This document shows, one piece after another, positions 13,801 to 24,529 of a stretch of DNA of 60,000 nucleotides. A program made the translations under genes and the position numbers. The notes under the pieces are model-generated. The model was not told the DNA's origin, searched no databases, and was given only the letters and a program-made list of their open reading frames with translations. Location of the stretch: positions 2,429,006-2,489,005 of the forward strand of contig NW_019091366.1 of NCBI RefSeq assembly GCF_001949145.1. Direction: 5' to 3'. Position 1 is the first letter of the stretch; every line of letters starts with the position of its first letter. This DNA is from Acanthaster planci (lineage: Eukaryota > Echinodermata > Asteroidea > Valvatida > Acanthasteridae).

Positions 13801-16800
13801 ACTTTTAACATTGCGTGTTTACTAAGACAGGATTAAACATCCAGCAAATGACAGGTGAACGCAATTAATATGTGAAGAGCAGAAGAGGCCACTTTCAACA
13901 GATGTACTGTTTTGTGATCCTCGGTAAAGGTTGCCTTATTGCGGATAGTATCTCAGTTCAAGCGTCTGTAATGCGAGGCGTGGGACAGGCTGATGCAAAG
14001 TTTTTTAACCTTCGGTTTGAATATGCTATTCGACATTTCAACAGATCATTGGACGATTATAGACGAAGAATGTGAAACCACTTCAGTGTTGTCTCATCAC
14101 AGAGCATATGATGTATAGGGGATTAAATCCTTTGGAATTGCAAGACATTCATGCTGGAGGCATTTCAGGCTATACACCGATGTCATTTATATCAAGTATA
14201 TTCAGTTTGTAGCAGAGGACTGAAAGCATATAACCTTAATTGTGGTAAGGAGTTTATCACTGTTTTTTCTCACGCTTTGGTCAAAATCGTTAACAACCCT
14301 GACTTGGAATACATATCGTTCCGCGTCTGTATAGGTGCGTTGATAAATGCAGCACACGAATCTCATTCAACATCAGTGGGTATACCACAACGATGGTTAT
14401 CGAAATAAATACTGAACATCAATCATGCGTCAATAACGTGTCACTCAAACAGCGCAACGAGTAACGTAAAATGCTCATATGGGTTCCAAGCAACCCTGCA
14501 AAGATGCTGCCCAGATGCAATCTGACTCTAAACTGCCACATGTAAATAGCTAATTGAAAATAGACTGATAAAATGGCCCAAATTAATACCGTTCCGCAAA
14601 TCAGTGAGTCTGCCGAGCTGTTAGGGATGTGAACGTGGGAGTCCGAGCGGTTATTGCCCCATGGGACTACTGCTCATTCTCCCCTAAGTGGCAATCCTGT
14701 ATCGGCATTTCCTTGTTCTGGTTTCTCATCTGCACGGATCCGGAGGGTCGAGTATTATCAAATACTACGGGCCAGAAGGGGAAAACGTTGCTCACAAAGC
14801 AGAAGAAAAATCAATCAAACACAAGGTATTTTCACAAGTAAACAGATTCTGCTTATAGGAATAGCTACACGGACAAACATTTTAGTTTTTATCACGCAGT
14901 ACTTCGGAAGAACGAAAGTCTACCAGAGGCCAAAGTACTGGGCATAATCATAGGACTGTGCACGATAGGGACAAATTTAACATCAATCGCAGTGATAACA
15001 CTTTGATTCAAAAGACCACACCGCACTCTTGGTATCACAGAACTAGCAAAGCCTTACAGTAGCATATTCGGGTTCTGGTAATTATCAAATGGGTTGCACA
15101 TTTTATCTCTTCTCTCTACCTATGGAGGTGTTGTGTAATTTATTTTCCAAAGTCTTGGATGAATATAGTTAGCGATCATCACAGAAACGTCACATTTTAT
15201 TACAGTTTGGGACCATGTAAATGTTTGCTCAAAAAAAGTGGGACTATTTATGGGCATTCGCTTTTTATTGTTTGTATTTTTCTTCTCAAACGAATTTGAG
15301 CACGAAAAAGCCAACCCTAAATCGCTAAAAGAATGCCGATGGTCTTATCGTACTCTTACATCTTTCTCTTGACACGCACTTCTTATCCACGGACAAAAGC
15401 TCTTGTTATGCTGCAATCCACCTGTAATTTCTCTCCCGCTGCGTCAAACTTGTCTTAGCCTGCGTGTTTCACCGTAAAACCATCCCTGGTTTGGCCTGAG
15501 GATGGAAGAGACACAATACACTGACATTTCCTCTCTTCCACACGCGGACCGAGCTCAGCTTCGTCCAGTCACGCCTGTGGGTGCCGCAAGGGCCGAAAAT
15601 GTAGGCGCTCGATCGGAGGTGTCAAAAAACCACTCAAGTGGCCTTTTCATAGCCAGAGACGTGATTGAAAACCTCGCTCGTGTTCCATTTGGTTCACCTT
15701 CAAATTAAATCTCTAAAGTGAATCGTCTTCTTGGTTGCCTCTTCTAAGATGTGACTTGCAGTTTGTATTTATTACTTAATCGTACTGAGTGTTCCATTGA
15801 TTGCTGAACGATGCCGTTGGTCATGTTTGTACGCTTTTATAAAAGGCTCCATTTATTGGTTATCACAGTTGTTTTAGTCTTTTCGGATTTGACGTGTTTG
15901 TCTTCCTTCTTTGGTGGCGCTTCCATTATGTTAATTATTCGATATTTTACGTTGCTGTTACCTTCAAGATTTGTTATTTTATTGTAAAATGTGTACTTCT
16001 TGACAGCTTTAGAGACAGCTTCATTGGCTTTATGCAAAATAACACCGGGGATCAAATCGAAAGGTTTATACATTTCATATTAGATCGTATACAAAATTAC
16101 AAATGGAACTAAAGCAATGGAACTCTGACTGTTGTTATTATTATCACCAAAGGTAATCACCTTCAACTATTCGCCACAATATCGCATAACGAAAGTGAAT
16201 TGCTAATGAAGCGTTTCATCCTTCTGTGGTGTAATTGAAGAACGGTTCGATATAACTTCCGTTTCTTTACTTTGTCATTCAATGCATTAAACTGCATTTT
16301 GAACCCAAAATGTCTGTTTTAAATCTATACATCCGTAGAATTGCATGTATTTTTTAAATTTTTCTTTGCACCTCATAAAAATGTGGCAAATTTTTCTACA
16401 TTGCTACTTTGGAAAACGCTAGAGCGACGCGTTTGCAAATCCCCTGACAAGACCTAATTAGACAGTTTTAATTAACACTTCACTCTAGCGTACATTTATT
16501 TTCTTTTCACACTTGTCAGCGCTTTAAAAATCAATTATAGACTGGCATTCTGTCCCTGTTTTCTTTCAACGCCTACCGCGACTTTAGCACTTGCTACTAA
16601 GGGCTATGCAGGTGATTCGTGTGATGTCTTGTTTGTTTGCACTGTTTGTTTTTAATTAGATCATATTTGGTCTACAAATAGAGAGTTCGCTTGAATTTGG
16701 TTTGTGGATAAAAAGAGTCGTCGATTGCGTTTTTTGTTTTTTTTGTTTTTTTTGTGTGATACATCGATATCTGAAATTGATTATTGAAGGTTACACCCAC

Positions 16801-16895
16801 GGTACTGACAGTTAAAGATTCTGAGATGGAATTTGTGGCTGACGTGCAGTAATGACGTGAGATGGAAAGCAGTAGAGCAGATTGACAGTCTTTAC
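10841..16895. other. Intergenic region upstream of the GPCR gene
   Basis: I see no recognisable coding exon on either strand. The first kilobase should contain the GPCR promoter and 5' UTR. I could not identify a convincing TATA or initiator there, and a 5' non-coding exon cannot be excluded. The remainder is AT-rich unique-looking sequence with only short chance frames. Confidence 0.55.
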
Positions 16896-17071
16896 AATAC
16901 GGGCGATTCACAATAGTGCGCCTCCAAGAGTCTGCAACGTGTTGACCTATCACAAGGCGCAAAATCTGTCGACCGTCTCCAAACGCGCATTGAGTCAACG
17001 GATTGTGCGCATTGTGATTGGTCAACACGTTGCAAACTCTTGGAGGCGCACTCTTGTGAAAGACCCGTATT
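16896..17071. mobile_element. Hairpin MITE, copy 1
   Basis: Both ends carry an inverted repeat of about 65 bp. The left end reads AATACGGGCGATTCACAATA then GTGCGCCTCCAAGAG. The right end, reversed, begins AATACGGGTCTTTCACAAGA followed by the same GTGCGCCTCCAAGAG. The arms run on through TGCAACGTGTTGACC, so most of the element can fold into one long hairpin. A second copy lies at 44088-44264. The reading frames in it are products of the palindrome, not genes. The superfamily is unclear; ends of TACGGG with TA duplication would fit Tc1/mariner. Confidence 0.85.
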
Positions 17072-17186
17072 AAATGTTTTATAAACAACTTCTGTAAAGC
17101 AAATATTTACATCTTGTCCGTCATCTCAGCATGCAAACTCCGACATCTATAGTACATGTATATCTATAATAGTGTATGCTATACCT

Positions 17187-17572
17187 TTTGGTTTGGTTTG
17201 GTTTGGTTTGGTTTGGTTTGGTTTGGTTTGGTTTGGTTTGGTGTGGTGTTGTATGGTGTGGTGTGGTATGGTATGGTGTGGTATGGTTTGGTGTGGTATG
17301 GTGTGGTGTGGTATGGTGTGGTGTGATATGATATGGTGTGGTATGGTGTGGTGTGGTGTGGTATGGTGTGGTGTGATATGATATGGTGGTGGTATGGTAT
17401 GGTGTGGTGTGNNNNNNNNNNNNNNNNNNNNNNNNNNNNNNNNNNNNTATGGTATGGTATGGTGTGGTGTGGTGTGATATGATATGGTGTGGTGTGGTGT
17501 GGTGTGGTGTGGTGTGGTGTGATATGATATGGTGTGTTGTGGTGTGGTGTGGTATGGTGTGGTGGACTGCGC
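17187..17572. repeat. Pentanucleotide satellite TTTGG to TGTGG/TATGG
   Basis: The array starts as about eleven TTTGG units (about 17187-17240) and then turns into mixed TGTGG, TATGG and TGATA-containing units up to about 17572. It is strongly strand-asymmetric: the plus strand is almost only G, T and A, the minus strand C and A. Long open frames in it (His/Thr/Pro-rich on minus, Trp/Cys/Gly-rich on plus) are by-products of the repeat. A TTTTG-rich tail continues to about 17655. Confidence 0.97.
17412..17447. other. Assembly gap of 36 N inside the satellite
   Basis: A run of 36 unknown bases within the pentanucleotide array. Its size probably reflects a scaffolding estimate, so the true array length is unknown. 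Confidence 0.99.
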
Positions 17573-17655
17573 TTTGGTGTGCTGTGTTTTGTTTTGTTGA
17601 GTTTTGTTTTGTTTGGGGTTTTTGGGGGGGTTGTTTTGCTTTGTTTTTATTTTGT

Positions 17656-20600
17656 TTGTAAAATTTGATTTTACAAATTTACAACAGTAATGGCCTGTTT
17701 GTTTCTTTTTTAGTTCGCTCTTTTCCTGCTCATTTATCAGTTGTCTGTTTGTCGGTTGGTTGATCGGTTGGCTGGTTGTTCTTATACCAATCAGTAATTG
17801 ACTGAATAGCTGAGTGGTATCTATTGACTCATAATGCAGATTGTGACAAACCGGCCCTGTTATAAATGATTCGACAACATCGCTCAACACTTCATTTACG
17901 TGTAACTACAATTAACCTGCCGCAGTGTAACTCGGAAACATCATCAAATTGTAAATTGTTCTGTGATATTACCCACAATACTATGACACCTAGTACGAAG
18001 TAAAGAAAAATTGTTTACATATTCTTGATAGTTTTTACTATCCACATGGCGCTAGTTTGACCAAGGAAATTGAGATCTGACAAATTGAGTTTGACGCAGG
18101 CGGTGTGCTGCCAAGAAACGTTTTACCTGAAATGTTATACGGTTCATGGTCGTAATTAAACGGTTAAACTGGTTCCACTGCTCTCGAAGACTTCGTTTTC
18201 GTTTACGAGATCATCATTCAATTGCAACAGTGTGTGGAGCCATGGATTTGGTCACGGGTTATAAGCCTAATGCAGTGGAAGCTATTTGCATCTGTAAATT
18301 GATTTCAAAGGTAAATGAAATGTGTGTCTCTTGGAGTGTGTGAATAGGAGACGGGCTGTTGCACTTTCCCAGACACGCTGTACTGCCATTACTACGCCTA
18401 CGTTTGCGGTTGTTAATTGGTTGTGTTTGCGGGTATTTTGATGTTCCATGATTGGATGTGGAATAAAAATTGTATCTAGTGTGGAATTTTTTTTGGAAAA
18501 CAGTGTTTGATTCAGAATTTGGCATGAAAACTACAAATATGAAATGAGTCGTTTCGTTAACACTGAACAATGATTGTATGCTGAGAAGTGTCAAGCTGTC
18601 CAGTTTGGGTAACCTTTTTGATTGGTCTTAAAGAAAACCCAAATAAGGACAAATTGTTTAAATTACTTCAGTCGAATTTGGTGACAATTAACAGTAAAAC
18701 GTGTTTTGCGGTTAAGCCATTACTATGCCGAATACTTTAAATCTACCCGTTACTGTGTATTCTGCTTGTGATACCGGCCTTCTTTGCAAGCAACCCTTCA
18801 TAACAATGTTTTTAACTCGACTTCGTCTAAACGAGGAAGTCTTTAAGTATGAGTTAGTACATGGTATAACTTGTACAGGACGGTTTTGAAATTATATAAT
18901 TCTACTTACTCATCAATAACAAATCACAAATCAAGTCAATGAAATCTGTAATCTAAGATTACAGCTCCTTGATTACATGCACAAAATGAGCCAATGGGCA
19001 TGCAGATTTTTGTGTGAGGAAATCATCGATTGAATACAATCCAACCTTGTGTGGTCGCTGCCTTCTGTACCGTACTGCACAAAATGAAACAACTTTCTCG
19101 GTAATTTGTACATGATGTTGGCCTTCAGTATCTCGTTTTGTCTGGAGGATTTTGGTATTATAAGACCTCTGCGTCCGAAACTATGAATGAATTATTTCTA
19201 TGGTCAGGTGATCTATTTCCTGAGACTCAAGGTAAGTGTGCACTTCCGTATAGCCTTGTGGAATGGGCAGTACATATTGTCAACCATAATTATTGGTATC
19301 GTTTCCATTAGCATATTTTTCCTTTGAAACCATTCCCTACCAAATACATTGCGACCTTTCCTGCTTAAATTTGTTTCTGAGCAACCCGCACTGTCAGACC
19401 ATTTAACATTTTGCCCCGGAGCAAGTCGAACAAACAGACTTACCAAGGGACTGGGTGTGTGAAGGAAAAGTGCGTTCCTCGCTTGATTATCAAATAAAAC
19501 TGAAATTATACACGCCCTATGGGCACATGTCAAATTCTACGCGCACGACTATTCCAACGCAAGCGAACGATGATTGAAGGCAACTGCAAGACTGGTGTCC
19601 TGTATGGTGCATGACAGTGACGGGTTTTTCTTCCTCTCTTTCTCATTTATCCATTTCCTCACGTGTCCATCCGAAGAAGATCTGTCTGTGACAATTCGTG
19701 TATTAAAGGTAGTCATTGAAGCTATTTTGCCTCATTTTAAAACCAAATGGCCTGCTTTCCATGTGTAGATCAACGATAGACATTTTATGGTGTTTTTATA
19801 ACTGTATCCTTATAATGCTTCATAGGAAAATTAAGCGAAGCTGTCTTTTAGGCTCGCAAACTCATTTTAGCTCATGAACTTGTCAGCTTTGTCAAGGAAT
19901 AAACAGGGAAATAAATAAAGGCAATATAAAATTCCACGAGCTGGCTCGATCGATGCTTGTCTGTTCCGCGTAGCGACTTCGCAAACATGATTAAGAGCTT
20001 GCAGGAATATCCGCCGAATAGGCTGTGTATTTAACAACTTGACTCCCGGTGAATCGAAGTTGTAGCAAACTTCACACGCGTCATGGTGGGACACGTCTCG
20101 ACCGGAGATTCACGGCCTTATACCGGGACCATGGATAGTCTCTGTGGGAGTGAGAAATGATCGATATTTATGGGTTTATATCCGCTGGATTACACACCAC
20201 CGCGGACTTGACAGGTCTCGACGCCCGTGAGTGAAGAAGAAGAGGTAAAAGTCTCGAGGGAATTTCTTAAAAGTGACTAACATTTTGAAATATCCCAATG
20301 TCAAAACTAAAAGCGTGGGATATTTTATTTATTTGTCTGCCGGCTTTTGTCTAATGCGGTGTAAAAAACAGATGCATCTGAAAGCATTCGACTAGAAATC
20401 TTCCGTTGTGGGCTGAAGAAAATGCCTGTATGAAAAAGCTCGCTTTTTATGATTGGCTGTCACATTGTCAGAATGTTCTTTATTTCATTGATTGTGTGAA
20501 GATTCCTGCCAACAGGAATTTTAATATTGCCATTCTGCAAGAGTACCTGAAAAAGGCGTTGTTTTGGGCGCGGTCAATTATGGGGTGTACCTCTCTCTGT

Positions 20601-22122
20601 AAAATGCACCTGCTATTGAATAACCTTCTGGTGGTTGATCCCCCTTTGTAATTCAATTCCCCATTAGAATCCCATTAACACAGATCACAATTTTTTCCGA
20701 CCAAAATGTCCTCGCCAAGAAAGCTAGTCACGTCCCGTCGGCTGATTAGGGGGCTTTGGTAACAGGTCTGAAGATTCGTATCAGTTGCCAGTAACACGAG
20801 GTAGATTGTCAATTCGTGCATCGAGTTACCTGACCTGAAGACACCCCGAGTTGTCATTTCTGATTGTGATGAAGAGAGGCTTTAATGGGTTAGACTATAT
20901 ATCACGGAATCCGACCAAAAAGATCATTATTCGGCAGGGAAAGTGAAATTGGGGCACGTGAGGATGAATATTGACCCAACAGAATGTGGACTAGTTCCCA
21001 TGGTTGAGGCAAGTAACGCTTTTCTCTCTTTTTTTCCTAAGTAGACGTTGAAGACAGTGGCTACGGATGTTCGCTGTGGCGTTGTCTACTTCAAAAACCG
21101 AAAGCCTTCGACTATACAAACGGCTTATTCGGACATTTGTGCATTACTCATAGAATGTAAATATCAATCAGAACAATGAGGAAATATAAGCCAAAACGTG
21201 TATTGATGCTGGACGTCAGTCTATAGTTCGATAGCTTGGTGGTAACTTGCTGTTACCACCAAACCACAATGACGTCACAAAGAACGGATTTGATATGCAT
21301 GGAGAATGGCTCGCGTTAACAGCCTCAGCAATAATTCAACATTTAATGTGTAGCGTCGCATTTATGAATTAATCCATCAGTAAAGCCTTTAAAAATTTCC
21401 GTTATGGGGCATTACATTACTGAGACATCGTGAATGAACGATGACAACACGTCTGCAACAGTTTCCACTTGCTTGAACAGCTGCTGATCACCCTTTGTGT
21501 ACCGCCACAAAAAACCGCAAGGCGGAAAATAGACCCGCTTCTCTGTGAGTTTTGCCGCTGTGGCAGTGTTTTTCTCATGCCAAGCCGCGCCAGGACGTGC
21601 ATGCTTCTAATTTGCTTTTTTCAAGATATAATCGAGCACGGAGATGTGTTGAATGATACCAGTCACCTGGCAGATGAAACTCATCACAAGGGGTCTTAGC
21701 TCGAAGGAATTCACATTTTACCGATTCTGTTTTTAAGGCATTCAAACGCGGAGATAGTCGAGTACCGATATCATTGTAAAAAGCCGCCGGGACCAACGTC
21801 ATGGGTCTAAAGATAGGCCAGTGGCTCTGCCCACTCAGAAAAGCCTGACTGATACAGGGATATGGTCCTTGATAAAAACCCAGGGGACATGAAAGTCGTC
21901 TTGTCGCAGCCGGAACAAATAATCTGAATTGAAATGCTGGACGCACTCTTGGATCTGATGGGCGAATACGCCCTGGTGTGCTTGTCTAATGTCTGTCTTG
22001 GTTTTTTTTATTAGTTGGACCGACATTGGGACACCAACCTTTCGCTTTTATAAGCGACAACTAAAATGGACCAGAGTTAGCGCTTAACGACGATTCCATT
22101 TCCATTTTGAAAGCACAAATCC
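17656..22122. other. Intergenic, no supportable gene
   Basis: AT-rich sequence with only short chance open frames. It contains an 11-bp inverted repeat with a 5-bp loop at 21236-21262 and, directly after it, a TGACGTCA octamer at 21270-21277. No splice-consistent coding blocks were recognised. Confidence 0.5.
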
Positions 22123-22164
22123 AAACCAAAATGGCTTCTACCGTGGTAGAAGCCATTTTGGTTT
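22123..22164. repeat. Perfect 42-bp palindrome (20-2-20)
   Basis: The left arm AAACCAAAATGGCTTCTACC is followed by GT and then its exact reverse complement. The arms match at all 20 positions. The 2-base loop is too tight for a normal RNA hairpin, so a DNA cruciform, a transposon remnant or an assembly fold-back are better explanations than a miRNA. Confidence 0.95.
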
Positions 22165-23034
22165 CACGCATGGTTACAGTTTTTGTTTCAAAATGTAATG
22201 ATTTCATAGTCTCAAAACGAATCTTTGCTAGCCATACAGACTAACAAGTAGCCCATTTTGTCGCCAGTGTTTCAAAGATTTGGCACGGTTTGCATTATGC
22301 AGGAACTGTTTTATTGGATAGCTTGACAGTAGTTTACTCTATCGATTAAAAGGCGTTTCCAATAAGCATCCAAGAGCTAATGCACTCTGCCATCTCTGCC
22401 GACATATTTGTCACATCCCCGGTACACATGCCTCCTTGTCACTCGCTAGCCAACCCGTCATATGGCCTCACAACAACTAACCACGAAATGCAATAAACGA
22501 TTTAATACGAGAGTGCATCACTTTATTAGACTCTTAATGTTGTGGCGGTAATACGTAATGTTATTAGAGACAACACTTCATGCACGTGCATGAGGTTGAC
22601 AACCCTAGACAACAAGCAAATCGAAGTACACGGAAGCGTGAGACAAAACGTTAACATTTGAATACTGCGATTAGTGGAGGGGATGGAGATGTTGGGGATC
22701 ATAGCTGATCGAACGGTAAAGCGTCATCTTTACGTCACACAAGACAGTCCTGACGGGATGGTGACTGTGTCATTTATGTTGTTGGCGCGTATAAGTTGTA
22801 AGATGAAATAAGTATGGAACGGATGGAGTTTAATTTGTACCGTCTGAGGGTGATGGGTGCGTTGGCCCGGCTGTACCATTTTATCAGTAAACTCCAAGGA
22901 GTAGTTTTGCTGACAGCTTACATTGTCAGCGAAGCACGCAGAAGCAGTTACCCACGTGTCAATGTACGTCTCCTATTGGCAGTTCAAAAACACTAGGCCT
23001 ATTCATAGAAAAGACCCGACACTTAGTAAAACCA

Positions 23035-23277
23035 GGGGCCAATTTCATGGAGCTGCTTAAGCACAGAATTTGCTAAAGAACGAAAAAGCCTTGCTTAATA
23101 AAACAAAGGTTACCAGCTCAAACTCTATGTGATTGTCATGCTAACCAAAAGACAGGTAAATACCATTCCAAAACAATAGACATAACAAGAAGTTTAGGCT
23201 GGAAACCTAATTTGTCAAGCAAAGTTTTTCACACTTAAGCAACGTTTGTGCTTAAGCAGCTCTATGAAATTGGCCCC
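23035..23277. mobile_element. MITE with GGGGCC-AATTTCAT inverted ends
   Basis: The element starts GGGGCCAATTTCATGGAGCT followed by GCTTAAGCACA and ends with the inverse, one mismatch in about 31 positions. The interior carries further short GCTTA/TTAAGC pieces, suggesting sub-terminal repeats. A diverged partial copy lies at 30269-30345. From memory, similar sequences are abundant in sea star genomes; I could not verify this. Confidence 0.8.
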
Positions 23278-24093
23278 AGGTCTTTGCCTACTTGCTTAAT
23301 ATTTTGTACAACTTCTTTAATTGCAGTAAGCTCACTCCCTGTTCCTTACAATGGAGCGAAACTCCTTAGGTTTCAAGAAAGTCATGTCATGTTGTGGAGC
23401 TTCTTTTATTGTCTCTGTGTGTGTTCTGCCCTTTAGCAGTTGGCTCAAAAGCAAGAATCTTACCCCCTCGCGTTACTGCAAGACACATCTCAAAGATGGG
23501 CGTCAAATCGGATTAGTACAATGTTGCGTATATTTTTTACGCAGCGTAACGCGAGTATCGTCCCGTCACTTTCAATATTATTCGCCATTCGTTCGGAGAG
23601 GTTTCAGTGGCATTTTGGCGGGAACTCAATACGTTAATCAGGATGTTCGTCAATGTGTCAATGCGCGTGTTTAGATCATTGAACTTGCATGTCTGTGGTA
23701 TAACTCCCGCTCAAATTGAATTATCACTCTTAATTCGTTTAGTTTTGCGTAGCTTACATTGTGTTTTGATCTAGATGGCTCATATTGACCGCTTACATAT
23801 TGACCGCTCAGCAAAATGTTTCTTTTTTTTCGTCGAAGGTAGAATTATCTTCCCAAAGTGATACTTTATCTTTGGCATATTTTGGCATTGAAATGTGAAT
23901 GATGTCGCTTCTTACACCGCGCGACGGGAGAATGGTTCGCACTTTTGAATGGTATATTCAGTTTTAGAAATGCACCCGAGGCTTGGTACAAATCGGCGTG
24001 GTGAACTTTGGTTGCTATTTTTGAAAAGTAAAAAAAAAAAGTTTTATTTTTCTTCTGAAGAAAATTATTCAGTGATAAAAAAAAGTTCGGTAA

Positions 24094-24270
24094 CGACACT
24101 ACAGAAAACCCTAAAGAGACTTCTATTAAACGACACTACAGAAAAACCTAAAGAGACTTCTATTAAACGACACTACAGAAAAACCTAAAGAGACTTCTAT
24201 TAAACGACACTACAGAAAAACCTAAAGAGACTTCTATTAAACGACACGACAGAAAAACCTAAAGAGACTT
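24094..24270 (+). repeat. 37-bp tandem repeat, about 4.8 copies
   Basis: The unit begins CGACACTACAGAAAAACC and ends CTTCTATTAAA, with period exactly 37 (starts at 24094, 24131, 24168, 24205, 24242). The first copy has AAACCC for AAAACC, the last has CGACACGAC for CGACACTAC and stops after AAAGAGACTT. Copies are otherwise identical, so expansion looks recent. There is no spacer between copies, so it is not a CRISPR array. Confidence 0.97.
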
Positions 24271-24468
24271 GGGATCCATGGGAAGGAACAGATACCTAAT
24301 ATGCATGACTAATCACTAGCTAGTCACAGCCATACCATGCAGTAGCCACTATCACGCACCAGCCTATTGGCCATACACCTTCATTTAGTTCATTCTTGGA
24401 TTTCACCTTTAATAGATTTTAGGTGACGACCCGGCTTTAATACATTACCACGATATTTCTTTCAAGAC

Positions 24469-24526
24469 TGAAGCAGTCATTTATAAGACAACAGTTTTTG
24501 GTGTTGTTTCATAAATGACTGCTTCA
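24469..24526 (+). repeat. 58-nt near-perfect hairpin, miRNA-precursor-like
   Basis: Two 25-nt arms enclose the 8-nt loop GTTTTTGG. The outer 16 bases of the left arm, TGAAGCAGTCATTTAT, pair perfectly with the right arm. In plus-strand RNA only one A-C mismatch and one G-U pair occur in the 25 positions. Arm and loop lengths fit an animal miRNA precursor. I do not recognise either arm as a known miRNA, and a tiny transposon-derived inverted repeat is an equally good explanation. Confidence 0.4.
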
Positions 24527-24529
24527 TTG

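Noticed and set aside
16672-17088. 138-codon minus frame similar to a frame at 44111-44356
   Set aside because: The similarity comes from the two copies of the hairpin MITE, not from homologous proteins.
17147-17890. 247-codon minus frame rich in His, Thr and Pro
   Set aside because: Produced by the pentanucleotide satellite and crosses the N gap.
18946-18964. Near-palindrome CTGTAATCTAAGATTACAG
   Set aside because: Short, AT-rich and with an odd centre; expected occasionally by chance.
24094-24270. Direct repeats as a possible CRISPR array
   Set aside because: Units abut without spacers and the window is a eukaryotic nuclear sequence.
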